Shown piece by piece: positions 24,395-33,051 of a stretch of 41,315 bases of DNA. The position numbers and the translations under genes are program-made. Positions within the stretch are counted from its first letter, which is position 1. The number at the start of each line of letters is the position of its first letter. Location of the stretch: contig JAUMXD010000002.1 of assembly GCA_030529305.1 (NCBI GenBank), positions 1 through 41,315 of the forward strand, read 5' to 3'. The notes beneath the pieces were generated by a model. The model saw nothing but the letters and a program-made list of their open reading frames with translations, was not told the DNA's origin and did not search any database. Source of the stretch: Allobrachymonas sp. Its GTDB lineage: Bacteria; Pseudomonadota; Gammaproteobacteria; Burkholderiales; Burkholderiaceae.

Positions 24395-24776
24395 GGCATT
24401 GGCGCGTCGTCGTAAACAGCGCCTTGGGGGTATCGGGGGCGTAGCCCCTGATGGCCAGCCAAGGGTTTGCCTCAAGCGGGGTGTTTCTCGCGTGGCGGGA
24501 TTGGAAACAGGCAAGGCCTGCCCTGCGCGTATTGGAAAGCCTTTGAGCGATATTCTTGGCACTGTCCTTGATAATCCCCTGCCCGTTTATTCCTCGGGGT
24601 CTTGCGGATTATTCAACACCTACAGCGGTTATTATTCGCCCATTATCGGAAAATCGTTCAAACCGATTATCTCTGGCGTGAATTACTCATCGTATTATTT
24701 ACTAATTAACTTGCCGTTAGGCATGCTTACTGCATTTCTAGTGAAGATTGCGCTGGTTGCAGGCTCTCTGTTTTAG
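24375..24776 (+). CDS. Hypothetical ORF running through the right direct repeat
   Basis: 133 residues from ATG 24375 with AAAGGAG nine bases upstream. The N-terminus is Arg/Lys-rich (MDAAKCKALARRRKQRLGG). The C-terminal third, encoded in more AT-rich DNA, is rich in Tyr, Ser and Gly and ends in a hydrophobic segment (LGMLTAFLVKIALVAGSLF). It overlaps the 3' end of the ankyrin gene by about 50 bp on the opposite strand. The frame reads YSSY across the right direct repeat, the same peptide read by the XafT-like ORF at the left repeat. No known family recognised. Confidence 0.35.
   Translation: MDAAKCKALARRRKQRLGGIGGVAPDGQPRVCLKRGVSRVAGLETGKACPARIGKPLSDILGTVLDNPLPVYSSGSCGLFNTYSGYYSPIIGKSFKPIISGVNYSSYYLLINLPLGMLTAFLVKIALVAGSLF
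24684..24695 (+). repeat. Right copy of 12-bp direct repeat
   Basis: TACTCATCGTAT, identical to 23542-23553. The flanking bases lack an XerD-arm-like sequence on the left side (CTGGCGTGAAT). Confidence 0.5.
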
Positions 24777-25521
24777 TCGAGTCCTGCTCTTCGGGTATGG
24801 GCAAGCCTTTGAGTTCAGCAGCCGATGCTGGTGACAGCGGCTGGGCTGGTTGTACGTTGTAGGCTGGTTGGCGTTGCCGCTGGGCGTTTTGGATGGCTTG
24901 GATGATGCCTGGGTTGGCGCCACGGCGGGCGAAGTCCAAAGCGGTCATGCCAAGTTGGTTTTTGGCCCACGGATCGGCGCCTTGTTCCAGCAGGAATTGC
25001 ACGGCTTTTTCGTTGCCGCTGTATTGCGCGGCCATCATGAGCGGCGTGGTGCGATTGGGTGCTTCAGTGTCGATAAAGGCATCGTGATCCAGCAGCAACT
25101 GCATGATGGCGATATTGCCTTTGGTCGCGGCGTAATGCAGCGGCGCCCAGCCGTGTTTGTTGACGGCTGCGCCGCGAGCGATTAATTGCTTGGTCAGCTC
25201 GTCTTGACCAGTGATGATGGCCAGCATGAGTGGCGATTCTCCAGCGCGATTGAGTGCATTGACATCAACCTGGCGGCTTTGCAGCAGAACCGGGATGGCT
25301 TTTTCAGACTGCTGATGAATTGCCAGTGTCAGCGCTGTGCGTCCTTTGGCGTCTTGTTGATTGGGATTGACGCCGCTTGCGATTTGCGTGCGTACGCCCG
25401 ATGCGTTGTTGCGAATGACAGTGGCTATCAGCTCATCAATAGATGCGGCTGAGGCGGCAGATGAGAACAGAAAAAATCCATAGAAAACAGATAGATATTT
25501 GTTTCTTTTAATACTCTTCAT
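24727..25521 (-). CDS. Secreted ankyrin-repeat protein
   Basis: 264 residues with a signal peptide (MKSIKRNKYLSVFYGFFLF, cleavage near SSAASA-AS), so it is periplasmic or exported. About five ankyrin repeats follow between residues 25 and 195 (for example GRTALTLAIHQQSEKAIPVLLQ, APLHYAATKGNIAIMQLLLDH, TPLMMAAQYSGNEKAVQFLLEQG). A Pro/Gln/Ser-rich tail ends the protein. Ankyrin repeats mediate protein binding; the partner is unknown. The start at 25521 has AAGGAAA upstream; 20 in-frame codons further up are ignored. It is the last gene after tatD on the same strand; the 99-bp gap allows its own promoter. Confidence 0.85.
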   Translation of the reverse strand: MKSIKRNKYLSVFYGFFLFSSAASAASIDELIATVIRNNASGVRTQIASGVNPNQQDAKGRTALTLAIHQQSEKAIPVLLQSRQVDVNALNRAGESPLMLAIITGQDELTKQLIARGAAVNKHGWAPLHYAATKGNIAIMQLLLDHDAFIDTEAPNRTTPLMMAAQYSGNEKAVQFLLEQGADPWAKNQLGMTALDFARRGANPGIIQAIQNAQRQRQPAYNVQPAQPLSPASAAELKGLPIPEEQDSTKTESLQPAQSSLEMQ

Positions 25522-25620
25522 GAAATTTCCTTCTTGCAAGATAAAGAGGTTAAGACTGATAGCTGAAGTTTTTTCTATCAAATGATCAAGGCTTGATGAT
25601 TCAAGAAAAAATCAATAAAA

Positions 25621-26460
25621 TCATTCGGTTGCCATCTCTAATTCATCTGATTTATCTGTTGTTTGAAAGGATTGCGGGCGAAACAGTTGTTGAAAATTGT
25701 GCGTGGTTTGGGCGGCTACTTCTTGCACGGAGAGCTGTTTGACGGCAGCAATTTGCTCAGCCACATGCACCACGTAGGCGGGCGAGTTGGTCTTGCCACG
25801 ATAAGGCACAGGGGCCAAGTAGGGGCTGTCGGTTTCAATGAGCATGTGCTCCAGCGGCACGTAGGCGGCAATGTCGCGCAAGTCTTGCGCATTGCGAAAG
25901 GTGATGATGCCCGAGAAAGAGATGTAGTAGCCCATATCCAATGCGGCTCGGGCCACCTCCATCGTTTCGGTAAAGCAGTGAAAAACGCCGCCACAGCAGC
26001 CACTGCCCTGCCCGGTTTCGCCCTCTTCGCGCAGGATAGCCAAAGTGTCTTGTGCGGCGCTGCGGGTGTGGATGACCAGGGGCTTGCCCAATTGCCGTGC
26101 GGCGCGGATATGGGTGCGAAAACGTTCGCGTTGCCAGTGCATATCGGCCACACTGCGGCCATTCAGGCGGTAGTAATCCAGCCCCGTTTCACCAATGGCC
26201 AGCACTTTGGGCAGGCTGCCGCGTTGCAGCAAATCATCCAGCGTGGGCTCTTGCCCCGTTTCATTGTCAGGGTGCACGCCCGCGCTGGCCCAGAAATTGG
26301 GGTAATCCAGCGCGAGCTGATACACCTCATCAAACTCTTCCAGGCTGATGCTGATGACCAGCGCTCCGCTGACTTGTGCTTGCTGCATGGCCTGCCGTAT
26401 GGCGGGCAAATTGGGGCGCAGTTCGGGAAAATTCAGATGGCAATGTGAATCGATGAACAT
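25621..26460 (-). CDS. TatD-family metal-dependent hydrolase (YcfH-like deoxyribonuclease)
   Basis: TIM-barrel metal-dependent hydrolase; family members have DNase or 3'-5' exonuclease activity. 279 residues from ATG 26460 (MFIDSHCHLNF). Metal ligands are His6 and His8 (HCH), Glu91 (GETGLDYY), His131, His161 (VFHCFTET) and Asp211 (ETDSPYLAP). The C-terminus (RPQSFQTTDKSDELEMATE) is acidic. In E. coli the homologue ycfH follows tmk-holB; here pilZ sits between. The frame is open 43 codons upstream but without family sequence. Confidence 0.92.
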   Translation of the reverse strand: MFIDSHCHLNFPELRPNLPAIRQAMQQAQVSGALVISISLEEFDEVYQLALDYPNFWASAGVHPDNETGQEPTLDDLLQRGSLPKVLAIGETGLDYYRLNGRSVADMHWQRERFRTHIRAARQLGKPLVIHTRSAAQDTLAILREEGETGQGSGCCGGVFHCFTETMEVARAALDMGYYISFSGIITFRNAQDLRDIAAYVPLEHMLIETDSPYLAPVPYRGKTNSPAYVVHVAEQIAAVKQLSVQEVAAQTTHNFQQLFRPQSFQTTDKSDELEMATE

Positions 26461-26887
26461 GGTGCAGAGAATGGAACGGGCTAACTGCGTGCCCCAGCCG
26501 TGGTTGGTGCTGGGATGCTGGATGAAGAATAAAGATACGTGCTTGTGCCGCTGAACGCAATTGCAGGCCACACACCTTTTACCCCGCATTTTGCTCCAAG
26601 CATTCAGGTTGCGGGCTGAGGGGCAAGCTCGCTGTTCGGTGGCGAAGGGGTTATAAAGCGGCGGCGCACGTTCGACTGCCTTTTCAAATCAAGTCTGCTT
26701 GAGCGATGAACAGAGCGCTGCTGCACACCATATAGCCAACACATGCGCAGCCGATGCGCATTTAAATGGCGCGGCATATTAAGAGGGGCTGGAGATTAGC
26801 TGACGCCCTGCCCGTCTTGAGGGTTCAAAGGCCTGTGTGTGGCAAAAATCGTGAATCAATAACTCAAGGACTTGGCACGCAAGACGC
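26461..26887. other. tatD-pilZ intergenic region
   Basis: About 430 bp without a supported gene. A near-palindrome GCGCATTTAAATGGCGC lies around 26757. No clear promoter or terminator was seen, though the gap is long enough for tatD to have its own promoter. Confidence 0.5.
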
Positions 26888-27295
26888 TCAGAACGTTTGC
26901 GTTTCGCGTTCGGAGCCGATGTGCGCGCCCAGAATGGATTCGATTTTGGCGCGCAGGTGTTCGGATTCGGGCGAGTCGGGAAATTGCACGCCAACGCCTT
27001 GCACCCGCTGATACATGGCGCGTGGGGGCGTCCACCAGATGACTTTGCCGCGAATGGGAAAACGCTCGTCGCCCGTGAGTTTTTCGGGCAGTGTCAGCAT
27101 GACGAAAACGGAGTCTCCCAGGCGCAAGTCCTTGTTGGTGGGCACGAAAATCGCGCCGTTCTGGATCATGGACATGTAGGTGGCGTAGAGCAGCCCTTTT
27201 TCTTTGATGTTGAATGGCAGCACCACAACCCGTTCATTGGGGTCTAGAGCAGGGGCAGCGCTGGCTGCGCCAGTGGCAGGGTTTTTGTCAGGCAT
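26888..27295 (-). CDS. pilZ: PilZ-domain protein (type IV pilus PilZ type)
   Basis: Small cytosolic protein needed for type IV pilus assembly in relatives; its PilZ domain usually does not bind c-di-GMP. 135 residues: an Ala/Pro-rich lead, then NERVVVLPFNIKEKGLLYATYMSMIQNGAIFVPTNKD in part, the GDSVFVMLTLPEKL and PIRGKVIWWTPP segments, and the typical end ILGAHIGSERETQTF. The RxxxR and D/NxSxxG c-di-GMP motifs are not evident, as expected for this subtype. It follows holB on the minus strand, the standard betaproteobacterial order. Confidence 0.9.
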   Translation of the reverse strand: MPDKNPATGAASAAPALDPNERVVVLPFNIKEKGLLYATYMSMIQNGAIFVPTNKDLRLGDSVFVMLTLPEKLTGDERFPIRGKVIWWTPPRAMYQRVQGVGVQFPDSPESEHLRAKIESILGAHIGSERETQTF

Positions 27296-27482
27296 TGGTA
27301 TCAGGCCTTGGATGAAGAATGCGCCATATGGTAACAGGCCGGCAGCGCTTGTGACAAGAATTTACAGTTATTCACTTGGCTTTGTGCGGGCGGAGCATGC
27401 ATGAGTGTTGCGGGTTTTCACGGCGCAGCATTTGCGTGCAGTGTTTGTATGCAACGGTGCAGCAGATAAGCTTTGGCTGCTT

Positions 27483-28559
27483 TCAAGCTGCCGCCAACGG
27501 CTTGCGTGGGGCTGGGGTGCTGCGGCGCATGCGGGCGGCTTGGGTCAGCAAGTTCTCCAGAAACAGACCGGGTATATAGGGGTGCTCGGCCGTACGGGCG
27601 GCGCTGGCCAGATCTTGTGCCCAGGCGGTGAGGGTGGCCCAGTCTTGCAGGTTTTGCGGGCGGGGCAAATCGTCTGCTGCAAAAAAGCGCGGCTCGCCGC
27701 CTGCCTTGATGGCAAGCAGATCGTGGCAGATTTTTTGCAGCACCACCAGCGTTTGCATGGGGGTAAAGGCGGCAAAGGCAGCGCCCTGCTCCGTCAAAGC
27801 GGCACGCGGCAAGTCTTTCCACTGCTGGCTACCGATGCCCAGGCGGGCCAAGTCCAGTGCGTCTTGCGGCCGCCCGCCTGCGGCGGTGAGCAAAGTGCTT
27901 GCATCTTCTGCGCCCAGCCCCTGCGTTTGTAGCCAAGCCAAGGCCGCATCGTGCGCGGGCCAGTGCATGGTGTGGACCTGGCAGCGGCTGCGAATGGTGG
28001 GCAGCAGCAGGTGGGCCGCCTCGCTGGCCAGCACGAAGCGGGTGTCGCCAGCAGGTTCCTCCAGCGTTTTGAGCAAGGCATTGGCCGTGATGATGTTCAT
28101 GCGCTCGGCCGGGTAGATTAGCACGGCTTTGCCCAGGTTGCGGCTGCTGGTGCGCTGGGCAAATTCAATGGCGGCGCGCATGGCTTCGATGCGTATTTCC
28201 TTGCTGGGCTTGCGCTTTTTGTCGTTGATTTCTTTCTGCGCTTTTTCGTCCAGCGGCCAACCTTGCTCCAAAGCCTGCGCTTCGGGCATCAGCATGCAGG
28301 CATCGGCATGGGTGTGTGCGTCCAGCGCATGACAGCTGGTGCAAGTGCCGCAGGCCAGGCCGTTGGGCTGTGGCTGCTCGCACAGCCAGGCCCGCATCAG
28401 GGCCATGCCCAGCTCTTGCTGGCCCAGGCCCGATGGCCCTTGCAGCAGCCAGGCATGGCCGCGTTGCTGCAAAAGCGCAATGGCTTGCTGCTCAATCCAA
28501 GGGGCCAAGGCGGGCGCAGCATCGGCCACGGCAGCAGGTGCAGATGGCGTTTTGCTCAT
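27483..28559 (-). CDS. holB: DNA polymerase III subunit delta'
   Basis: Clamp-loader subunit that acts as the rigid arm of the complex loading the beta clamp. 358 residues. The P-loop is degenerate (GPSGLGQQ, with Gln for the Lys), as normal for delta', which does not bind ATP. Zinc ligands Cys60, Cys70, Cys73, Cys76 (LACGTCTSC) are intact. [26 protein letters not shown] contains the SRC-box-preceding region, and TIRSRCQVH the SRC motif. The start overlaps the tmk stop by ATGA. Part of the mltG-tmk-holB-pilZ-tatD string. Confidence 0.95.
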   Translation of the reverse strand: MSKTPSAPAAVADAAPALAPWIEQQAIALLQQRGHAWLLQGPSGLGQQELGMALMRAWLCEQPQPNGLACGTCTSCHALDAHTHADACMLMPEAQALEQGWPLDEKAQKEINDKKRKPSKEIRIEAMRAAIEFAQRTSSRNLGKAVLIYPAERMNIITANALLKTLEEPAGDTRFVLASEAAHLLLPTIRSRCQVHTMHWPAHDAALAWLQTQGLGAEDASTLLTAAGGRPQDALDLARLGIGSQQWKDLPRAALTEQGAAFAAFTPMQTLVVLQKICHDLLAIKAGGEPRFFAADDLPRPQNLQDWATLTAWAQDLASAARTAEHPYIPGLFLENLLTQAARMRRSTPAPRKPLAAA

Positions 28560-29263
28560 AACCAGCCCTTGGCGCGAATGGCCGCAAAAACCTGCTCGCG
28601 CACGGCATCGACAGACTGGGCCGCGTCAATGCGCACAAAGCGCTGCGGGTTTTCGTCCGCGCGGCGAGCGTAGCCGCGCTGCACGTTTTCAAAAAACTGG
28701 GCGGATTCAGCCTCGAACTTGTCGGGCTGGCGCGCGCCGCTCAAGCGGGCGGCAGCAGTAGCAGCGGGCAGATCGAACCAGAGCGTCAAGTCCGGTTCTT
28801 GCAAGGCTGCAGCCTGCGCGGCTCCGCCCTGCCCTGTTGGCGCGCCCGCTGCCGGCTGGGGAGACGTTTGGGCCAGCACCATCTGCTCCAAGGTCAGCAG
28901 GGTTTGCCAATCAAAGCCGCGTCCGCCGCCCTGGTAGGCAAAGGTGGCGTCGGCAAAGCGGTCGCACAGCACAACCTGCCCTTCGGCCAGCGCCGGGGCG
29001 ATCACTTGTTGCAAATGGTCGCGCCGGGCAGCAAACACCAGCAGGGCTTCGGTGAGGGCATCCATTTTTTCGTGCAGCACCAGTTGGCGCAGGCTTTCGG
29101 CCAGGGGCGTGCCGCCAGGTTCGCGGCTGCACAGCACCTGGCGGCCGCTGGCTGCAAAGGCTTGCGCCAAAGGCGCGATGTGCGTGCTTTTGCCCGCGCC
29201 ATCAATGCCTTCCAGGCTGATGAAAAGGCCGCGCGGCGCGCTGGGGGCAGAAGGTGTGCTCAT
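28556..29263 (-). CDS. tmk: Thymidylate kinase
   Basis: Phosphorylates dTMP to dTDP with ATP for DNA synthesis. 235 residues, slightly long. P-loop GIDGAGKST (19-27), DR motif [23 protein letters not shown]-like region with [12 protein letters not shown], and the conserved [20 protein letters not shown]. An Ala/Gly/Gln-rich insert (about residues 137-160) is not in the family core. Both ends overlap neighbours through ATGA (with mltG upstream and holB downstream), so the three are translationally coupled. Confidence 0.95.
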   Translation of the reverse strand: MSTPSAPSAPRGLFISLEGIDGAGKSTHIAPLAQAFAASGRQVLCSREPGGTPLAESLRQLVLHEKMDALTEALLVFAARRDHLQQVIAPALAEGQVVLCDRFADATFAYQGGGRGFDWQTLLTLEQMVLAQTSPQPAAGAPTGQGGAAQAAALQEPDLTLWFDLPAATAAARLSGARQPDKFEAESAQFFENVQRGYARRADENPQRFVRIDAAQSVDAVREQVFAAIRAKGWL

Positions 29264-30285
29264 GGTTTTTTGAGGATGAAGCGTTGCACGGCGCGGTTGT
29301 GCTGTTGCAGGGTTTCGCTGAATTCGCTCGCGCCCGTGCCGTCGTTGCGGGCGACAAAGTACAGCGCCTTGGTGTCAGCCGGGCTGGCTGCGGCGGCCAG
29401 GGCGGCCTCGCCGGGCATGGCAATGGGCGTGGGCGGCAGGCCTTGGCGGGTGTAGGTGTTGAATGGGGTGTCTTGCTGCAAGTCGGCCCGGCTGAGCGAG
29501 CCGTCGTAAGCCGCGCCCAGGCCGTAGATCACGGTGGGATCGGTTTGCAGGCGCATATTGATGCGCAAGCGGTTGACCATCACGCCAGAAACCATCGCCC
29601 GATCCGGCCCGTAGCCAGTTTCTTTCTCGACGATGCTGGCGAGCTTGAGCAAGTCGTAGGGTGTTTGCAGGGGCAGATCGTCGGTGCGGCTTTGCCAGGC
29701 GGCATCGAGCTTGCGCTGCATGGTTTGGTGGGCCATGCGCAGGATTTGCAGGTCAGACGTGTTGGGTGCGTATTTGTAGGTGTCTGGAAAGAACCACCCC
29801 TCAGCCGATGGCGTGCCCTGTGCGCCCTGGCCGCCCACGGCTTGCAGCAGTTCGGCGTCGCTCATGGCGGCGCTGTCGTTTTTCAGCCCCTCGGCCTTGG
29901 CCAAGGCAGCGCGCAACTGGCGCATGTTCCAGCCCTCGCCGATGCGGAACTTTTTCAACGCAAATTCGCCACGCACCAATTTGCGCAGCAGGCTGCGCGG
30001 GGTGTCGGTTTTGCGCAGTTCGTAATCACCGGCCTTGAAGCGGCTGCTTTGCCCAGTCACACTCAGCCACAGGCGCAGCGCCAGGGGCGACTGCTGCACG
30101 CCCGCATCCACCACGCTTTGCGTCACGGCGGCAGCGCTGGCACCGGGCTGAACCGAAAATTCAACCGTGGAACGCTTGAGCGCCAAGGGCTGACCCGCCC
30201 ACCAGAACACCCCCGCGCCCGCCAGGCCGGCCAGCACCACGCACAGCAACACGGCTGAGCCCACTTTTTTCCAGAAACTGCGCAC
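29260..30285 (-). CDS. mltG: Endolytic murein transglycosylase MltG
   Basis: Inner-membrane enzyme cutting nascent peptidoglycan strands and setting glycan length. 341 residues: one N-terminal membrane anchor ([21 protein letters not shown]), a LysM-like/YceG region, [11 protein letters not shown], and the catalytic Glu220 in ASIVEKETG followed by [19 protein letters not shown]. The gene starts the minus-strand operon and overlaps tmk by ATGA. It is divergent from ygfZ with 120 bp between the starts. Confidence 0.95.
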   Translation of the reverse strand: MRSFWKKVGSAVLLCVVLAGLAGAGVFWWAGQPLALKRSTVEFSVQPGASAAAVTQSVVDAGVQQSPLALRLWLSVTGQSSRFKAGDYELRKTDTPRSLLRKLVRGEFALKKFRIGEGWNMRQLRAALAKAEGLKNDSAAMSDAELLQAVGGQGAQGTPSAEGWFFPDTYKYAPNTSDLQILRMAHQTMQRKLDAAWQSRTDDLPLQTPYDLLKLASIVEKETGYGPDRAMVSGVMVNRLRINMRLQTDPTVIYGLGAAYDGSLSRADLQQDTPFNTYTRQGLPPTPIAMPGEAALAAAASPADTKALYFVARNDGTGASEFSETLQQHNRAVQRFILKKP

Positions 30286-30343
30286 CCTGAAAATCTCGCT
30301 TTGAAAAAACCATGCCCGCTACGGACCCAAGCCCTGCAAAACT

Positions 30344-30371
30344 TTGCAGCCCAAGATCGAAGAATCATAAT
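30344..30371 (+). promoter_or_regulatory. Candidate ygfZ promoter
   Basis: TTGCAG (30344-30349), 16-bp spacer, CATAAT (30366-30371), 34 bp before the ygfZ start. Confidence 0.5.
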
Positions 30372-30405
30372 TCAGAGTCGCTTTCGTCCTTTTACTTTTC
30401 ACACC

Positions 30406-31584
30406 ATGAACCCAGCCGCCGCACCTCGACCAGACGTTTCTACCCCTGCCCCCCTTGATACCGCACACACCAACAGCGGTGTCATCCCCTTAGTGGGCGC
30501 GCAAGCTGACGCAAGCAACAATTGGGGCCTGGTGCGCGTGCACGGCGCAGATGCCAGCTCTTTTTTGCACAACCAGTTGACGCAAGACGTGATCCACATG
30601 GGAGCCAACGATGCGCGCTTGGCCGCTTGGTGCAACGCCAAGGGCCGCATGCTGGCGAGCTTTGTGCTGGTGCGTGAACAAGGCAGTGCTCAAGGCGCAG
30701 CGGATGAGCCTTCTTACCTGCTGTTGTGCCGACGTGATGTGATGGCCGGTTTCATGCAAAAGCTCAAAATGTTTGTGCTGCGCAGCAAGGTCGTGATTGA
30801 AGATGCAAGCAGCAGCATGGCGGCCTATGGCCTGCTGGGCGATACGGCGCGGGCGGCTTGGCAAGCGCATGGGCAAGAAATGCCCACAACGCCCTGGCAA
30901 TGCCTGAGCGCGCAAGAAGGGGGGCAGCGCCGCTATCTGGTCACGCTGTGCCCGGCCACGGTAGATGCTGCAACGCTTGCAACCACCACCCAGCCGCGCG
31001 CTGTGTGCCTGCAAACGCCCGAGCTGCCTGCGCCCGATGGAACCGCCTTGCCCCTGTGGCAATGGGAATGGGCAGAAGCCGCCAGCGGCGTGCCCAGCAT
31101 CGAGCAGGCTTGCAACGGCCTGTTTGTGCCGCAAATGATCAATTTCGAAAGCGTGGGCGGCGTGAGCTTTAAAAAAGGCTGCTACCCGGGGCAAGAGGTG
31201 GTGGCCCGCAGCCAGTTTCGCGGTGCCATCAAACGCCGTGGACAAATCGCTACGGTGCAAGCCACGGGATTAGCCGCAGGAGATGAAGTGTGGTTTTGTC
31301 CGCTGGCAGGCGACGCTAACCATAGCTCTGCACAGCCCGCAGGTGCAAGCAATGAAGGCGCCAACACTCCGCCTGAAGCTGAACCTTGCGGCACCCTGGT
31401 GCAAGTGGCTGCGCAAGCTGTTCTTACTTCGGATACATCAACAGCCCACAGCCTGGTGTTTGCCTCGCTGCAAAACAGCAGCGTAGAAGCCGCGCTTGCG
31501 GGCCAGGGCCAACTGCACGTTGGCCATGCCCAGGGGCCGGTGTTGCAACTTCACCCCTTGCCCTACCCTTTGATTGAGGTGTAA
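30406..31584 (+). CDS. ygfZ: YgfZ/GcvT-family folate-binding iron-sulfur assembly protein
   Basis: Folate-dependent protein that supports assembly or repair of certain Fe-S enzymes. 392 residues from ATG 30406. It starts with a Pro/Ala-rich lead, followed by VRVHGADASSFLHNQLTQDV, CNAKGRMLASF, and the family signature KGCYPGQEV (257-265, Cys259). The C-terminal beta-barrel domain carries a low-complexity insert (about residues 305-330). The frame extends upstream to 30301 through the promoter region and mltG start, which I reject. Its neighbour mltG is divergent, the usual arrangement in betaproteobacteria. Confidence 0.93.
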   Translation: MNPAAAPRPDVSTPAPLDTAHTNSGVIPLVGAQADASNNWGLVRVHGADASSFLHNQLTQDVIHMGANDARLAAWCNAKGRMLASFVLVREQGSAQGAADEPSYLLLCRRDVMAGFMQKLKMFVLRSKVVIEDASSSMAAYGLLGDTARAAWQAHGQEMPTTPWQCLSAQEGGQRRYLVTLCPATVDAATLATTTQPRAVCLQTPELPAPDGTALPLWQWEWAEAASGVPSIEQACNGLFVPQMINFESVGGVSFKKGCYPGQEVVARSQFRGAIKRRGQIATVQATGLAAGDEVWFCPLAGDANHSSAQPAGASNEGANTPPEAEPCGTLVQVAAQAVLTSDTSTAHSLVFASLQNSSVEAALAGQGQLHVGHAQGPVLQLHPLPYPLIEV

Positions 31585-31666
31585 GGCCAAGTGGGCTTAT
31601 ACGGAAAACATATCGCTCCGAACACAAGCGTCAAAAACTCCTACCTTGAGTGATTGCAAATAGTGC

Positions 31667-31694
31667 TTGCAAAAATTCGCATTTTGCATACACT
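31667..31694 (+). promoter_or_regulatory. hicAB promoter with inverted-repeat operator
   Basis: TTGCAA (31667-31672), 16-bp spacer, TACACT (31689-31694). A perfect inverted repeat TGCAAAA-ATTCGCA-TTTTGCA (31668-31688) covers the promoter. Another TTGCAAA lies at 31654. The -10 ends 7 nt before the hicA ATG. Confidence 0.55.
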
Positions 31695-31701
31695 TGCCAG
31701 C

Positions 31702-31956
31702 ATGAACAGCAAGCATCGAAAAACGCTGAAAGCCATTTATGCCAAACCCACATCAGCGACGATCGTCTTTTCGGATCTGGAGGGCTTGCTGCTGGCAGTG
31801 GGCTGCATATTGACGGAAGGGGCGGGCTCCCGTGTGCGATTCGACAAAGACGGACACGCCATGCTGTGCCACCGCCCGCACCCGGGCAAAGAAGCCAAGC
31901 GCTATCAGGTTGAACAAGCCCGTGAGTTTTTGGAAAGACTGGAGATCAGGCCATGA
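31702..31956 (+). CDS. hicA: HicA-type toxin
   Basis: Predicted mRNA-cleaving toxin with a double-stranded-RNA-binding-like fold. 84 residues from ATG 31702 (MNSKHRKTLKAIYAKP), followed by SDLEGLLLAVGCILTEGAGSRVRF and the family end HRPHPGKEAKRYQVEQAREFLERL. The frame is open upstream to 31654, but those codons lie in the promoter. The G-S-x-H catalytic His of some HicA proteins is Arg here (GSRVRF), which I believe is common in this subgroup. Its stop overlaps hicB by ATGA. No ribosome site is visible. Confidence 0.9.
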   Translation: MNSKHRKTLKAIYAKPTSATIVFSDLEGLLLAVGCILTEGAGSRVRFDKDGHAMLCHRPHPGKEAKRYQVEQAREFLERLEIRP

Positions 31957-32288
31957 GCAAAATGAGCTTCAAAGGCTATACCGCCCATATTGAATACGAT
32001 GACCGTGATGAAATCTTCTTCGGCCGTATTCTGGGCATTACCGACATCATCGGTTTTCATGCAGAAACTGTGGTTGATCTGAAGCATGCGTTTGAAGAGG
32101 CGGTTGACGACTACATTCAAAGTTGCCAAAAACTGGGCAAGGCGCCACAAAAAGCAGCCAGCGGAAAAATGATGCTGCGCGTATCTCCGCAAGTGCATCG
32201 TGCCTCTTTGATCACGGCGCAAGCACAGGGCAAAAGCCTGAATCAATGGGCGGAAGAAGTTTTGAGCGCAGCCGCCAACGCTTGTTGA
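31953..32288 (+). CDS. hicB: HicB-type antitoxin
   Basis: Antitoxin with a partially degenerate RNase-H-like N-terminal domain (FKGYTAHIEYDDRDEIFFGRI, ADIIGFHAET-like) and a C-terminal ribbon-helix-helix DNA-binding segment (GKMMLRVSPQVHRASLITAQAQGKSLNQWAEEVL in part). 111 residues. Translation is coupled to hicA through an ATGA overlap. It likely represses its own promoter through the inverted repeat at 31668-31688. A terminator lies about 40 bp downstream. Confidence 0.93.
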   Translation: MSKMSFKGYTAHIEYDDRDEIFFGRILGITDIIGFHAETVVDLKHAFEEAVDDYIQSCQKLGKAPQKAASGKMMLRVSPQVHRASLITAQAQGKSLNQWAEEVLSAAANAC

Positions 32289-32325
32289 ACTGCTCTGGCT
32301 ACGGTTATTCCCAGCCCTTCGCACA

Positions 32326-32352
32326 AAAAAGCCGTCTTAAAGGCGGCTTTTT
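32326..32352 (+). terminator. Terminator of hicAB
   Basis: Stem AAAAAGCCG / CGGCTTTTT with an inner CTT / AAG pairing; T5 tail. Confidence 0.8.
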
Positions 32353-32488
32353 GCCTGCTGTGCTGGCAGATACAGAATGGCCGTTGCAGCCGAATGCGAT
32401 ACAGGGCCTGAAGGTTCAACTCTTTCCATCGCCCAGCCTGCGCTTGTGCGCCTGATACAGCTTTGCCATCAGGCCCATCATTTCAGCA

Positions 32489-32965
32489 TCAAACGTAACG
32501 CACATCCACAATTTCGTAGTGGCGGGTACCGGCTGGAGCTTCAACCACAGCGGTGTCGCCTGCGTACTTGCCGATCAGCGCACGGGCAATGGGGCTGCTC
32601 ACGTTGATCAGTCCCAGTTTGAGGTCAGCTTCGTCTTCGCCCACGATCTGGTAGGTGATCTGCTCGCCAGAGTCTTCGTCTTCCAGATCAACCGTGGCAC
32701 CAAACACCACGCGGCCATCGGCATCGAGCGTGGCAGGGTCGATGATTTGCGCAGCGGCGAGCTTGCCTTCCACCTCTTTGATGCGGCCTTCGATGAAGCC
32801 CTGGCGGTCTTTGGCGGCATCGTATTCGGCGTTTTCGCTCAAGTCGCCGTGCGAGCGCGCCTCGGCAATGGCCGCGATCACGGCTGGGCGATCTTGCGTT
32901 TTGAGGCGATGCAATTCGGCCTTGAGTTTTTCTGCGCCTTTGAGGGTCAGGGGAATGGTGCTCAT
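32489..32965 (-). CDS. greA: Transcription elongation factor GreA
   Basis: Rescues backtracked RNA polymerase by stimulating transcript cleavage. 158 residues from ATG 32965 ([15 protein letters not shown]), with GGAG nine bases upstream. The N-terminal coiled coil carries the catalytic tip acidic residues in [16 protein letters not shown], and the C-terminal FKBP-like domain has [31 protein letters not shown] in part. Thirteen codons of open frame upstream lie in the leader hairpin region and are not used. A terminator-like hairpin in the leader is listed separately. Confidence 0.96.
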   Translation of the reverse strand: MSTIPLTLKGAEKLKAELHRLKTQDRPAVIAAIAEARSHGDLSENAEYDAAKDRQGFIEGRIKEVEGKLAAAQIIDPATLDADGRVVFGATVDLEDEDSGEQITYQIVGEDEADLKLGLINVSSPIARALIGKYAGDTAVVEAPAGTRHYEIVDVRYV

Positions 32966-32976
32966 GGGAAAACTCC

Positions 32977-33009
32977 AAAAGAAAAACCGCCAAGCAAAAA
33001 GCAAGGCGG
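32977..33009 (-). terminator. Terminator-like hairpin in the greA leader (possible attenuator)
   Basis: Reading toward greA: CCGCC (33009-33005), a 13-nt loop with an inner GC pairing, GGCGG (32991-32987), then TTTTTCTTTT (32986-32977). It ends 12 nt before the greA ATG and overlaps its ribosome-site region. Transcripts stopping here would be about 60-70 nt. Confidence 0.6.
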
Positions 33010-33051
33010 ATTATTTAATGTGCTTGTTAGAGGATGCTGTAGCCTTTGTGC

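Larger units (their letters stand above)
23531..24700. mobile_element. Probable remnant of an Xer-dependent (filamentous-phage-like) integrative element
   Basis: A segment of about 1.15 kb between rlmB and the ankyrin gene, bracketed by a 12-bp direct repeat TACTCATCGTAT (23542-23553 and 24684-24695). It contains a XafT/VC1465-like ORF and small ORFs with phage-like Shine-Dalgarno sites. GC hairpins occur, for example CAGGAGC / GCTCCTG near 23952 and GCCCCA / TGGGGC at 24313-24338. There is no replication or coat gene, so if it was a phage it is largely deleted. Naming it rests on recognising the XafT-type protein and on the repeat; it could instead be unrelated decayed DNA. Confidence 0.45.

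Noticed and set aside
31654..31701. Upstream start for hicA adding 16 residues
   Set aside because: The extra codons cover the promoter and operator repeat; family members begin at MNSKHRKTL.
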